From Pelobates cultripes (Eukaryota > Chordata > Amphibia > Anura > Pelobatidae), in NCBI GenBank assembly GCA_933207985.1, contig OW240921.1, forward strand, positions 103,498,371 to 103,562,370: 64,000 nt of DNA, in the 5' to 3' direction. The position numbers and the translations under genes were made by a program. Below the pieces are notes generated by a model that searched no databases, was not told the origin of the DNA, and saw only the letters and a program-made list of their open reading frames with translations. Shown here one piece after another: positions 44,890 through 57,283 of this stretch (position 1 is the stretch's first letter; every line of letters begins with the position of its first letter).

Positions 44890-44961
44890 CCCCTTAAGGA
44901 CACACGACAGAAATACTCCGTCATGATACCCTTAAATTCCAGAAGTTGTGTCCCCAAGGGG
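44890..44961. repeat. Imperfect palindrome in the leader
   Basis: CCCCTTAAGGACACACGAC pairs with GTTGTGTCCCCAAGGGG with a few mismatches. It resembles a dispersed frog repeat centred on TTAAGGACACA. Confidence 0.6.
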
Positions 44962-44970
44962 CTAAAGACC

Positions 44971-44980
44971 CTCTTACCTG
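44971..44980 (-). promoter_or_regulatory. Strong 5' splice donor in the leader
   Basis: On the - strand the sequence is CAGGTAAGAG, a full consensus donor, about 28 bases downstream of the primer site in the sense direction. The position matches the major splice donor of retroviruses. Splicing from it would remove the downstream hairpin array from subgenomic RNAs. Confidence 0.55.
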
Positions 44981-45007
44981 CTACTCCGTTCCCAATTGCA
45001 CCCAAAA

Positions 45008-45020
45008 ACTTCTGACACCA
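45008..45020 (-). promoter_or_regulatory. Primer-binding site for a tRNA-Leu-type primer
   Basis: The - strand reads TGGTGTCAGAAGT three bases after the LTR end. It is complementary to the ACTTCTGACACCA end of vertebrate tRNA-Leu (CAA type). This fixes the element's orientation and identifies 45024-45536 as its 5' LTR. Confidence 0.8.
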
Positions 45021-45023
45021 GTT

Positions 45024-45536
45024 TGTTGGGGATAAAATCAGCCTGGCCCTTTGTGGATGATGGATATTTGCCAACTCATACAGAGCTCTGGAAATTGGAA
45101 ATGAATAGCAGAGACGTGTTCAATAACCAATTCAAATTGTATTCATACGTCAGTTATATTTATACCCCATTTTCATAGCAGGATGGGAGGGGGAAAAATG
45201 AGCATATGGGCGTGACAATGACATTGTTTTTCACAAGTTATAAACATCTGTTTTTAGTTATAATTCGATGTTACATAATGTATGCATATTGGATAAAACC
45301 CAGATGATTACAAATACCGAAATCTTGGACAATTAACAAGGTCATTCCAGAATCCTTATCATGTCATGTCATGTCATGTCATGTCATGTAAATAACAAAA
45401 TCATGTTCCAATAACATCTCCCGTAAATAGATAAGTCATTGTGACATGAGATACAATTCCAAATTTATTCTTGATTCAAATTAACCCTTACATGAACAGT
45501 TAGGATATAGAGCAAAATGGATATTCATATCCTACA
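45024..45536 (-). repeat. 5' LTR of the retroelement (sense orientation)
   Basis: Matches 38748-39296. It starts at the TGTAGG end (45536) and finishes at CCAACA (45024). Its outer edge is also the left edge of duplication copy 2. Confidence 0.85.
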
Positions 45537-45964
45537 CATTTAGGAGTCAAATCACTTTTGTTTCTGTTTATGCAGCCCTAGTCACATCTCCCCTGGCTAC
45601 ACCCAACATGAAAAAATGGTTTTATGTGATCTCTCATTATTTCTCCACTAGGATACAAAGAGATGAGTTCTGCAATAAGAAGACAGAGCAATGTGTTTCA
45701 ACCCTAATTTGTATTAAATATGTTAAATTGATTTATGTATTTTCTTTTTTTATCTCATAGACGCAACAAAACTAATGACTATAATAAGTTCCCATCAATT
45801 TATACAGGAGTATCATATTTCTATTTAATGATATAAACATGCAAAAGCCAAACAAATGTATTATTAAACACATATTTAAACAGCTTTATTTTATTAACAA
45901 TTTGTAATTGAATTACATTTACTTAATATGGAGTATTAACAGCAGCAAAGGCATATATATATAC

Positions 45965-46616
45965 ACAAGGTCTACTTGGAAAGTATCCAGCCACGTAATA
46001 TGAAAAATAGAGACATTTATTGAAGATGAAACATTGTACATAGGATAATGATGCCTCAATTCCCTTCAAAGTAACCACCTTGGGACTTCACACAATTTTA
46101 CCAGCATCTCTTCTACTGTTCAAAACACTCTGCAAAACACATCAGCTGCTACATCATGTTTACCCGAATCTCATCAATGGTCTGAAATCTCTTCCTTTCG
46201 ATGGTGATTTCAGTTTTGGGAAAAGCCAAAAGTCACGGGGCACCAAATATTTTAACAGTTTCTTGACCATATTTGAAGCGTTTGTGCCACACTTTTATTT
46301 GCACTTCACTCATTTAATAATCCGCAAAAGCCTTCTAAATCATCTGAATACTTTCCACTAAGGAATGTTCAAGCTTAACGCAAAATTTGAGGCAGATTCA
46401 CTGATCTACTTACTCAGCAATTTTGGATGCGATGGCCACACAGTACACATGCTCACTCAACGGCGCCTAGTGCCTCACTGTCTAGTACAGTTAAGTCATC
46501 ATTGTTCACGCATGTGCATTCCAGTCCACTCTCCTTGGCTGCCAGGTTACACTGATGTTGCAGAAACCATTCTCGTTTTATTAACAATGACTGGATTTTT
46601 TCTGGACAGGCATCGT
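45965..46616 (-). mobile_element. mariner-family element, internally deleted (copy 2, both ends present)
   Basis: The left end is ACAAGGTCTACTTGGAAAG; the right end (inverted) is ACGATGCCTGTCCAGAAAA. Both continue into an ATCCAG-CA block. At 652 bp it is about half of a full-length mariner, and no intact transposase remains. The right half is absent from copy 1. Confidence 0.8.
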
Positions 46617-46623
46617 ATAGATA

Positions 46624-47670
46624 CAGTATCTCACAAAAGTGAGTACACCCCTCACATTTTTGTATATATTTTATTATATCTTTTCATGTGACAACTCTGC
46701 TACAATGTAAAGTAGCAAGTGTGCAGCCTGTATAACAGTGTAAATTTGCTGTCCCCTCAAAATAACTCAACACACAGCCATTAATGACTAAACCGTTGGC
46801 AACAAAAGTGAGTACACCCCTAATTGGAAATGTCCAAATTGGGCCCAAAGTGTCAACATTTTGTGTGGCCATCATTATTTCCCAGCACTGCCTTAACCCT
46901 CATGGGCATGGAGTTCACCAGAGCTTCACAGGTTGCCAATGGAGTACTCTTCCACTCTTCCATGATGACATCACGGAGCTGGTGGATGTTAGAGACCTTG
47001 CGCTCCCCACCTTCCATTTGAGGAAGCCCCACAGATGCTCAATAGGGTTTAGGTCTGCAGACATGCTTCGCCAATCCATCACCTTTACCTTCAGATTCTT
47101 TAGCAAGGCAGGTTGTCTTGGAGGTGTGTTTGTTATTATGTTGGAATACTGCCATGCGGCCCAGTCTCTGAAGGGAGGGGATCATGCTCTGCTTCAGTAT
47201 GTCACATGTTGGCATTCATGGTTCTACATGGTTCTGGGTTTACAGCCATGCAGACCAATTTGATGCAGTGTGCTGCGTATGGACTGAGCAGTGGCAGGTT
47301 GGCCCCCCACCCCTTCAACCTCTGCAGCAATGCAGGCAGCATCTATTTCCCAAAGATAACCTCTGGATATGACGCTGGGCATGTGTACTCAACATTTTTG
47401 GTCAATCATGGCAAGGACTGTTCTGAGTGGAACCTGACATGTGAAACCGATGTATGGTCTTGCCCACTGTGCTGCATTTCAGTTTCAGGGTCCTGGCAAT
47501 CTTCTTACAGCCTATGCTATCTTTATGTAGAGCTACAATTCTTTTTTTCAGATCCTTCAGTTCTTTGCCATGAGGTGCCAGGTTGAACTTCCAGTGACCA
47601 GTATGAGAGAGTGTGAGAGTGCGATAACACCAAATTTAACACACCTGCTCCTCATTCACGCCTGAGACCT
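46624..47670 (-). mobile_element. Tc1-like transposon (copy 2, right terminus deleted)
   Basis: The left terminal repeat is complete: TA then CAGTATCTCACAAAAGTGAG, with the second direct-repeat core AAAAGTGAGTACACCCC at about 46804-46820. The right terminal repeat is gone, and the sequence jumps at 47670 from GAGACCT to AAGTATG. The transposase remnant on the - strand (third-residue motif LNPIEHLWG at about 46915-47106) has the same central deletion as copy 1. Confidence 0.9.
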
Positions 47671-47801
47671 AAGTATGTTTGTATGTCCTAGGGAAAATCC
47701 TGGTCTGGTACTGAAATGTTGAGCATTTAACTTGGATTTATGCTACAATGAAGAAGATTAAGTTTTCCAACGACTCAGAGTGTTGGTACTATTGCGGATT
47801 G

Positions 47802-47802
<1 letters not shown>

Positions 47803-47835
<33 letters not shown>

Positions 47836-47850
47836 ATGTATGTATGTATT
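47803..47850. repeat. (TA)n/(TATG)n microsatellite (copy 2)
   Basis: Longer TA run than the copy 1 equivalent at 8274-8320. Confidence 0.9.
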
Positions 47851-49155
47851 AATTCTTTATCCCAAAGGACACAAACAATAATCAAACCCTTGCCATTTCT
47901 TTCCTACCAGCACATGTATTTGATCCACTTATTTGGAATAGATTTGGTAATTATTTTGTTAACAAAAATGTATTTCTCCAACAAAACCTATTTATTCACC
48001 GTTTTTACTAAGAATGAATGCCAAAATTTAGTCAGTTTGGCTTATTTGGTCTTAAAGGCATACACCAAAAACACTTTGTGCAGCAAAATCTGTTTTTGTA
48101 TTTAGTGTTCCATTAATTTTGAAATTCACTTTGAATTCCCTTTGTTGGCACTAATTGTTTTACTATGCATGGCAATTTGGAGGTTTTGAATTGAGATATG
48201 TTGTTATTCTACTATTTTAATGTATTTGTATTTTAATGTTAGCTGGCAGGAATAGTTAATTTTATATAATTAATTCCAGGAACATATAGTGATGTTTTTA
48301 TTTCTAAACTTGTAAAATGTCTTTGACATTCTCAAGACAGATACAGCAGCAATTGTTATTTTTTTACCTCTGGATTCCTGTAGATATGTATTGTTATAAC
48401 ATCTTGTCCACCTACTCTGCTCAAGTCACTGAACCTGAACCTGAAGGACGTCATTGACCATGCTTGTTGATTTCCTGCTAGCAAAGAAATTTCACATGCT
48501 ATTTCCTTGTCTACTCACAGGAAGGTCTAGACAGAAATTATTGGCCTGCACACGAACGGAAATTATTGAGGACATAATTTCAGCTCCGCAAGTAGCAGTA
48601 GTTTTCAAATATCAGAACATTTTGCTTCTGAATCCATTTTTGCCATACATCACTGAGAATCAGAATACATGACCTTTGATCGGTTCCCTTGACACTACAC
48701 TTTAGTATAAGGGTATTAATGTAGGTCTATTGACAAATATTTACAATTGCAAGTAATTACAAAGAATTACTTTGACAAACTCTGGGCCTTTCCCAGCATT
48801 AATTGTATGATTTACACATGGATTAGACATTAAACACAAGAAAACAAAACTGTCATTTAAATATAATAAAAATAATAATAATAATAATAATCATTATTAT
48901 TATTATTTAAATCCTTTGTTTATTTACCTTGCTTTTGTCATTCTTCTCATAACCAACAATGTTTCTAAAACTTCAAAAAAATTCCATTTTTGCATCTGTG
49001 AATGTGGATCTATTGGCACAGACTTAAAATAGACTAAATATAATTTTTTTATGTACAGAGACCATTTTCTGTCTTAGTAGAGATTTGGAGAGGTTAATTA
49101 GATAAGAGGACTGGGATATTAACGGTTCTAAGCATAGGTCACTAGATATAAACAG
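47851..49155. other. Equivalent of 8321-9616, no genes
   Basis: Contains the dispersed repeat (about 47910-48065) and the AAT/ATT inverted microsatellite (about 48865-48910). Otherwise unassigned. Confidence 0.6.
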
Positions 49156-50451
49156 CAGTGGCGTAGCAAGGCGTGGGTGGGGGGGAGGCATATTTTGTGG
49201 GGGCAGCCAGGTTCCTGCTTCCACCTTCTGAGCGAGACCTGGCAGCGATCCTGCTCTGTTTGCCAGGTCTCCGTGTGGTGCAGAGAGAGAGGGGAAGAGG
49301 CAGGACAGGAGGATGGGAATTGAGGTCACTTCCTGTGCTCTCCTGTCCTGCGGAGTAACGAGGAAGAGCAGCCTGGCAGAGACACCAGGTAAGTTCTTCC
49401 TTGCACAGATCCCCTCTCCCCCTCCCTCTCCTACACAGATCCCCTTCCCCCCACCCTCCCCTACACACATCCCCTCTGCCCCCCACCCTCCCCTCTACAC
49501 ATCTTCTCTCCCCCACCTTCCCCTGCACAGATCCCCCTGACAGCCCCCTCCCTGCACAGATCCCCTCTCCCCTGCCTCCCCTGGGGTCCCCTCCCCCTCC
49601 CTCCCTCCCTCCCTTCCCTCCCTCCCCTGCACATCATTCTCCCCCCCCAACAACCCTGCGCAGGTCCCCTCTCCCTCCCCTGCACAGATCCCCCTACATC
49701 CCTGACAGCTCCCTTCCCTGCACTGATCCCCTCTCTCCCTCCCTCCCTTGCACCCATCCCCTCTCCCCCAACCCATGCACATATCCCCCCTCCCTCCACT
49801 GCACAGACCCCCTGCCTCCTTGACAGCTCCACCCTATGCACAGATCCCCTTTCCCCCTGCCTCTCTGACAGCCTCCTCCCTGCACTTGCACAGATCCCCT
49901 CTCCCCCTGCCACCCCAGCACCCTGCCACCCCAGCACCCTGACCCTCCCCAGCACCCTCCCTCCCCTGCAAAGATCCCTTCTCCCCTGCACCGTCCCACT
50001 CCCTCCACAGATCCCACTCCATCTCTGCACCCTCCACACACACCTTCCCTCCCAAAAAATAAAAGTATATATTTTTAAAAATGTGTAAAAAATTTAATTC
50101 AATAAGCTGAGTTTTCACACCAATAAAAAGTTAAATATACTGAAGCACTTCAATAACAATAATTATTTTAATGAACACTCTGCCTAAATGGGCAAACCCA
50201 ACCCCCCATAAAATCACTGTTTAGTAGATATACCCCCAATGAATTATATGAATGAACTTTTCATGCATGTATTCATTGGGTTTATATCTTAAAAAAGCTT
50301 GAAAAGGTTGTAAACTGTCATTGGGTACTTAAAAGAGGTATGTCTGATGCAGCCACAGACCTCTGCGACTGCACCGGACATGACATCGGTCGAGATGGGG
50401 CGGCAAACTCAGAGACAGCCCTGGGCAGCAAAAGTTCTAGCTACGCCACTG
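49156..50451. mobile_element. Non-autonomous hAT-type element with minisatellite (copy 2)
   Basis: The ends CAGTGGCGTAGCAAGG and CTAGCTACGCCACTG are better matched than in copy 1. The flanks ATAAACAG and ATAAACTG are retained. The pyrimidine-rich array (about 49400-50050) is slightly shorter than in copy 1. Confidence 0.8.
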
Positions 50452-50459
50452 ATAAACTG

Positions 50460-51694
50460 GGTTACCTAGAAATTTACTTTGCATTTCCCAGAATAACTAA
50501 TAGTGTCTGTATGTGTAATTTGAACTGTAAAATAATACTGTTTAATAACATGTATACAAGTAAATCATTTAAAAGTGCCATTGGGGTCAATAGTTTAGAT
50601 AATCCTCAGCATTGCAAAATGAAGAGGTTTATGTATCCACTAAATAATCTGAAAAGTAGATAGTCACTGTTTGTAATGATTTTCAGGGTAATTTGTAAAT
50701 GTGCCTGAAGATACATTAAAAATTATGAGTCATTAATCCCAGGACATATGAACTTTTTTAAAACTCTAAAATAGCGGAATTATTGGGTCATGTATTATTT
50801 AAAAGTACTTGAATCAATCTTTGTTCTAAAACTAATTATATTTCCAAGATATAATCAATTACTTTTTTTCAAGAATTGTTATATAACGTAATACTAAGAA
50901 ACCTTTAGACCTTTGAAACACTAGCAGATATTAATGCCCATAAGCCATCTTATTTTATGGTACATTTAATCTTGTATTGTCTAGCCCGCAGGAAAGATTA
51001 CAGTTTATGTTTATGTACATTAAGAATGTATTCTTCACTTAATCGAATGTCTAATGATGTGAATTTAGATACAGAACTAGTTCAGTTTTGGGATAATATG
51101 TTGTTGAACTAACCTTGTTGCCATGCCATGTGTAGCCCCAATTAAAGATCATAACGTTCTTAAATTTTTTTTTAGTTAATTATAATTTATATAAGGAATG
51201 TGTAAGAGCTAGCGTGGCTGAAATAATTGTAATTTCCTTTTAAAAATCAAATGCTTTACTAGGATTCTGTAATACAAACATACAAAATTAAGCCCTGTGC
51301 TCAAACTCCCACTACTACAGGACATCAGCAGAGACTATAGTACACATCACCCCCATACATACAATAAAAACCAAAAAAAAGTTACATGCACACTTTCTCA
51401 AATCCTTATGCAAATGTAATAACTAGAGTTTTTTTTAAGTATTGCTCCAATACTTAAGTTAAAGTATAAACTCATCTGCCACGTCAAGGCAAAACCTCTT
51501 GAGTCTTACACTACAAATTCACCTTGCATTTTTCAGCTAAAAGGAAAATTCTCTTATGAGACAGAAAGTTTTTTTTTTCTAAACCACCACACACTTATTA
51601 ACCCAGAATAGTGAGCATGTGGGGTGGACAGCAGCAGCACTGTAACATGGCTGTGTAATGCAAAAGCAAATTCAAACATACACAATTAAAGCCT
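50460..51694. other. Equivalent of 10932-12166, no genes
   Basis: Almost identical to copy 1; no recognisable elements. Confidence 0.5.
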
Positions 51695-51698
51695 TTAA

Positions 51699-52183
51699 AG
51701 GACCACTATAGTGCCAGGAAAACATACTCGTTTTCCTGGCACTATAGTGCCCTGAGGGTGCCCCCACCCTCAGGGACCCCCTCCCGCCCGGCTCTGGAAA
51801 GGGGTAAAACTTACCTTTTTCCACCGCTGGGCGGAGAGCTCTCCTCCTCCGATCCTCCTCTTCTCCTCCCGTCGGCTGTATGCGCACGCGCGGCAAGAGC
51901 TGTGCACGCATTCAGCCGGTCACATAGGAAAGCATTCATAATGCTTTCCTATGGACGCTGGCGTGCTCTCACTGTGAAAATCACAGTGAGAAGCACGCAA
52001 GCGCCTCTAGTGGCTGTCAATGAGACAGCCACTAGAGGATTAGCGGGAAGGCTTAACCCATTCATAAGCATAGCAGTTTCTCTGAAACTGCTATGTTTAT
52101 GAAAAAATGGGTTAACCCTAGCTGGACCTGGCACCCAGACCACTTCATTAAGCTGAAGTGGTCTGGGTGCCTAGAGTGGTCCT
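51699..52183. mobile_element. Complete hairpin-chain TTAA MITE (family A), copy 2
   Basis: TTAA at 51695-51698 and 52184-52187, ends AGGACCACT and AGTGGTCCT. It has the same chain of hairpins as 28167-28659 in reverse order. Copy 1 retains only the first 247 bp. Confidence 0.85.
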
Positions 52184-52486
52184 TTAATAATAATGCCATC
52201 ACTCCTCTTAGTGCCAACCTATACATGACCATTTTTAAGGGACCTGCAAATTATCATTTATAGAACCATGACCATTATGCATCAGCTGATGCTGTCTGCC
52301 TATCAGCGGCACCCATTCCAAGACGTCATGATTGAAGCCTCAAACATTGAGATGAAGTACAGTGGCAAAGCAATCAGGCACCAGCTTGAAGACTTTTAAA
52401 CTGTTCTTTAAACTGTCCTTGTGGTAAGCCAGAGCCTCGTGAAAAAAAAAATAATTTTTTTATAACCTCTAACTACTATCCTTTAA

Positions 52487-53178
52487 AGGACCATTAAAGT
52501 CGCCAAAACCCCTTCACAACAATGAATAGTCTGGGTGTCGTGGCGTGTTATTTTAATCCTTCAGTATTTTATAGAAACAACAATGTTTACATTGAAGTGT
52601 TACATACACCATTAGTGACGCCATTCTGCCAGAACTGACAGCCATTAGAAGCTCTTCCACCTCCAGAACTGCCACCAGAGACGCTTCTGACTCCAGAACT
52701 GACAGCTACTAGAGACACTTCTGCCTCCAGAACTGACACCCATTAGAAGCGCTACTGCATCCAGAACTGACAGCCATTAGAGACAGTTCCGCCTCCAAAA
52801 CTGACAGCCATAAGAAGTGCGACCGCCTCCAGAACTGACAGCCACTAGAGACGCTTCCGCCTCCAGAACTGACAGCCATTAGAAGCGCTCCTGCCTCTAG
52901 AATGGAGTCAAACTTGGTCCTGCAATCAAAGGCTGCTAATAGTGGAGGGGCTCTATGAGAAGCATTGGATTGGATGATATCACAGAAGATATCAGTCGGC
53001 GTTCTGACAAAGATGGAGGCAGAGCAGGTGGAGGAATCTTGGTACTGAAAAAAAAGTGAATAAAGTAGATTAATATTGAATTTCACATTAGCAAAAGGTT
53101 GTTGGCAGATGTCAGAACAACAAAAAGGTAATTATAGTCCCCAAAAAATATTTTTATTTTCAGGACTATAGGGTCCCA
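52487..53178. mobile_element. TTAA MITE (family B) with internal minisatellite, copy 2
   Basis: TTAA at 52483-52486 followed by AGGACCATTAAAGTCGCC; right end GGACTATAGGGTCCCA, then TTAA at 53179-53182. About 690 bp with the 34-bp minisatellite at 52630-52897. Confidence 0.75.
52630..52897. repeat. 34-bp minisatellite (copy 2)
   Basis: Same units as 12418-12668 plus the first unit lost from copy 1. Confidence 0.85.
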
Positions 53179-53732
53179 TTAATATTTACATATTAATTTA
53201 TCTCATAAGCAAAATTAATTGTATCTAATCTAAGGTGCAACAACTTCTCCTTCATAGATGGAGCCCTATTTCAATATATTATGAATATGTTCTTATCTGC
53301 CACAATGTTGCTTTTATAATTTAAAGGGAAAACATGTAAATATATTAAAGGGGATTGGGATGCTTCTAAGATACATATCACATGTAAATACATGTACTAA
53401 AATATACAATAATTTTTAGTTAATGGAGCACTATTGCATTAGGAATACAGACTTGTATTTCTAACACTATAGTGCCTGCATCCCTCATAAAATTCAGGTC
53501 CTCTCAGTTTCCATTAAAATTAATAAATAAGGAAAGTTATTTCATACTTACAGTTGTTTTATTTTTCTGATCAAGATACATGAGAGTATTTACTTATGGG
53601 TTTGCACCTCCCTTTACAGCAGAAAGGACAGGAAATAGAACTCTGAAATTGGTATAAATAGATCCAACTCCTTCCTATCTAAGCGGTCTTAGAAACTAGC
53701 TTCACAACTCTCATAGTAGATGGATGGGAATG

Positions 53733-53821
53733 TAATGCTGCCATGTATAATGCTCAGGAAAAGAAAATTACGGTATGTATGAAAGAATTTTCCCTATTCC
53801 TGATTAAACATGGCAGCATTA
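53733..53821. repeat. Inverted repeat (copy 2)
   Basis: Equivalent to 13504-13592, with the outer arms perfectly paired here (GCTGCCATG with CATGGCAGC). Confidence 0.7.
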
Positions 53822-55290
53822 ACTCAAGCAGTATATATATAGTGGGATGGGCAAAGTTCAAATACAGCTAGTAGTTATAAAAAAACCATTATTGAACTGT
53901 ACAAATCTATAGGATAGCGCCATAATATCTGCTCAGGCAAATTATTGTACCCCAGAGGCTACTGTCAAAAACCCCATGGTTTTCAATTATAGGAAATATC
54001 CTGGATAAACATGATAACCAGACCTATAAGTCTTTATGATTGATATTCACATGTCTAGACTAATGTAAGACAAAACCTCCTACAAGGAATGAGACTTCCT
54101 TCTTGCATATGGCTTGCTACGGAGAATAATAAAATAGGTTAGAGGAGAACTTCCTTAAAACATAAAGACAAGGTCTTGAAATTACAAACATTTTATGCAA
54201 AAACAACAGAAGTTAATGCCCTTCTCTAATATAGAGGAAATAGTAAATAAATTGTACTTTCAAATCAGAACCTTGTCAAAGGCATCCCTTCCAGACACCA
54301 GGCTGGAACAAGCCCTGAAATTCCAGACACAACTGAATGAAAACAGTCAAAACTTCCATCAAAAAGGGAGGAGAAATGAAACTGAAAATCCAATTATTCT
54401 ATTCTACACATTTGCTAATGACAGAATTATCATCTTGTAGTAACAAGAAACACAAAACAATATCTGCCTGTAAGAAAAAGCAGAACCTGATAGAGAAATA
54501 AGAGATTTTGTTATGAAAGCATTGCAACGATGACCGATGACAATACATGGCATGTCATGGGAGAATATATGTATGACCTGTTATGTATTAAATGTATATA
54601 TGTGTGTATGTATGTATATATATATATATATACGTCCCATGTCCCAGCACTCGATGCCCCCAATCTTGTAATGCTCCGGTGCTGTCTCCAACCGAATTGT
54701 ATACTCATTATTTTGTTTTTTACCTAGAAGATAATATATGATTGAGCTAGGTTTTACAAAATGCTTTACTATAGTACAGTTATTTGCCGTAACTCCATGA
54801 TGGAAGTAGTCCATATTGTAAATGCTCCAAAATTGTACTGACAATATTTTGCTATATAACTGAGCTAATATTTAGCTAATGATAAGTACTATGTATCTAT
54901 GTTCCTTTGGTTAGGGTTGAAACATTTGTATATACTTTATTTTTGTAGTTATTTATCCTCTATAACTTTCTGACTTATCTACACAAGAGTATGTTTCACA
55001 TACATGTTACACATAGGGTTAACTTTAATTTATTACGTAATTTAAACATGTTTATGTCATTAATGACATCACTCTGATCCATTGTTACCTTTCACCTGTT
55101 CACCCTCAAATAGGATCACTGCATTTTTTGTATATAAGGTATCCATCTCACATACACAATTGTCTTGAAAAAATAATTAACAGACTGAAACGTCGATTGG
55201 AACGTTGTGTGAATTTGTAATTGCTCAATAAAGCAACAGATAAATTTTACTTTGAAAGACTCCTGAGTGCTCTCTACTGGTAGTGTGTGT
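53822..55290. other. Equivalent of 13593-15056
   Basis: Non-coding. It includes the GAAACGTCGATTGG...CAATAAAG module at about 55185-55280. Confidence 0.5.
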
Positions 55291-55490
55291 GTATATATAT
55301 ATATATATATAAATATATATATAGAAACTATACAATTTCTGGCACTCTTCCCAAATAATAATACATACCAGGTGCTTCTCTGTGCAAAATACTATAAACA
55401 AAGCAAAAAATGAGAGCACTCCATGGATTTGGTAAATCAAATTACTGTATTCAAATAGCACAAAAAAAATCAATATATATATATTTTGTA
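55291..55490. repeat. (TA)n tract interrupted by extra sequence (copy 2)
   Basis: TA runs at 55291-55322 and 55473-55484 surround about 160 bp absent from copy 1. The extra part contains GGCACTCTTCCCAAATAAT and GAGCACTCCATGGATTTGG. Confidence 0.75.
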
Positions 55491-57283
55491 ACAATGCAAT
55501 GTTTTGTGGACCCAGGACATACTTGAAAACTATCAATGTATCCATCCTGGTAAAATATTTTATAAATAAATAAATATATAAGACCAATATATCAGACCAA
55601 TTAAGAGATATTGTCTCTGCAGCTTACACTGTAAATTGAATTTTAGTTATGATAAATTATAGTAGTAGGATATAATAAATCAAAAACACAAAAAGTATAC
55701 ATTAAACTGCACTGCACAAATACAATATAAGTACAAATCACTATTTACTAGATATACACCAAATGAAAACTCACATGCATGTAATTATTTTTTATTGTGG
55801 TTATATAAAAAAAACTGCTTTCAAAACCTGCATTCTCTTGTCTGCAGCCTTTGCAAGCCATCCCCTTCTAAGCCCGTCCAGATTGTCTGTAGTTGTCCAA
55901 TCACAGATATTCTAATGTAGTTCAATGAGAAGTTTTCGCAAGGAGACAGCTTTGGGCAATTGCCTGACTCTTGAGTTTAGCTCAACTGAGTTAAACAACC
56001 AGGAAGTCATAGGACCTGTTGTTTGCTACAAAATCAGAGGGGTGTAACCAGGTAAATTTATAAAAGTGTCCATTTCTATTAAAAACTGCACTTTTGCAAA
56101 ATAAAAAAGAGGACAAACACTTTAGGGGTCTGGTGTGTCCCTTTAATGAAGCCATGGCAAGTAGGAGCACATCAGTCAGATAATAGAGAAACAATATAAG
56201 GATGAGCCATATAAATTGTGGCAACTACTAATTATAAGTAGTATAAGTAGGTCAACAACACTAGGACACACATTTAAAGATTAAAATACTGTAAATAGTA
56301 CAAATTATGCCAAACATTAGAGTCAAAATGATTAGAGACTGTTGATCAGCATAAGTATGTAATATGCAATAGGCAGGACACCAATGGAAAGGTGTAACCG
56401 TTGAAACAGGATGCATTGTGGCAACAGACACATAAATAAGCAGAATTGCTGGATATATTCAGTTGTCCTTATGATAACAAAACAACCACATACTTACGCA
56501 GACCTTATCTTCAGATAGTGATGAAGGACTAGCAGCAGAGTCTATGGTGACTTAAAATTACTTGTGTAGCTTATTTTATCTACAATAATATTTATATTTC
56601 AATAACATTAAATCAATAGACTGTCAGGAATGACCATCACTGATACTGATCTAGGTACAGAGACCATGTGAAAAATGTCAGTCACATGCTTGTCACAAAC
56701 ATGCTACAATTTTATATTATGTAGGAAGACTCGACATTTTAAAGGCACATATTGGCTGAAAAGTCCAGATATCCCAGAAGAGTCCCCTTGAACAGCAGAA
56801 CATGCAAGAAGTAGTGGACCTGCAATTTTCTTCATTGTTTTGGGATCAAGTGAAATATTGCCTGAAAGACTTTACCAATTAGAATGGTCTGAGAACTGAA
56901 GATACCTTTCACAGACAATTAAAACACTTACCTGAGGTGGAAAAACAAAGTAAACAGTCCTGGAGACAAGTGAACTGCTGAAGGCCTGTTTTTCAGTGGC
57001 AAATGGGAATATGAACAACTGACAGCCTAAACTGTTTAAACTATAGATGTTCCCCATTTGTCATTCATGATCACCAGTGGTGGGAACATTTAAAACAGAT
57101 TCTGGACATGGTGCACTGTTGTGTTTTGTTTTGTTTTTTGGTATGTTTGACCTTTTATTGTATATTATTGAGTTTATTTTCTTTATGTTTATCTTCTCAT
57201 CTGTCTGGTAGCAACAACGTAATAGTTTCAAATGTTTTTTTTTTTTTTTTTTTACCAGTTACTGTTTTGAATACATGAATTAA

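Larger units (their letters stand above)
38748..45536 (-). mobile_element. Full-length LTR retroelement (ERV-like), no intact genes
   Basis: Two LTRs in the same orientation (38748-39296 and 45024-45536) bound a 5.7-kb interior. In the - strand sense the LTR begins TGTAG and ends CCAACA. A primer site complementary to a tRNA-Leu 3' end follows the 5' LTR, and a purine tract precedes the 3' LTR. No frame longer than about 105 codons survives inside, and I find no reverse transcriptase or integrase motif, so it is defective or non-autonomous. The outer flanks (GTTAG and CATTT) do not match. Confidence 0.85.
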
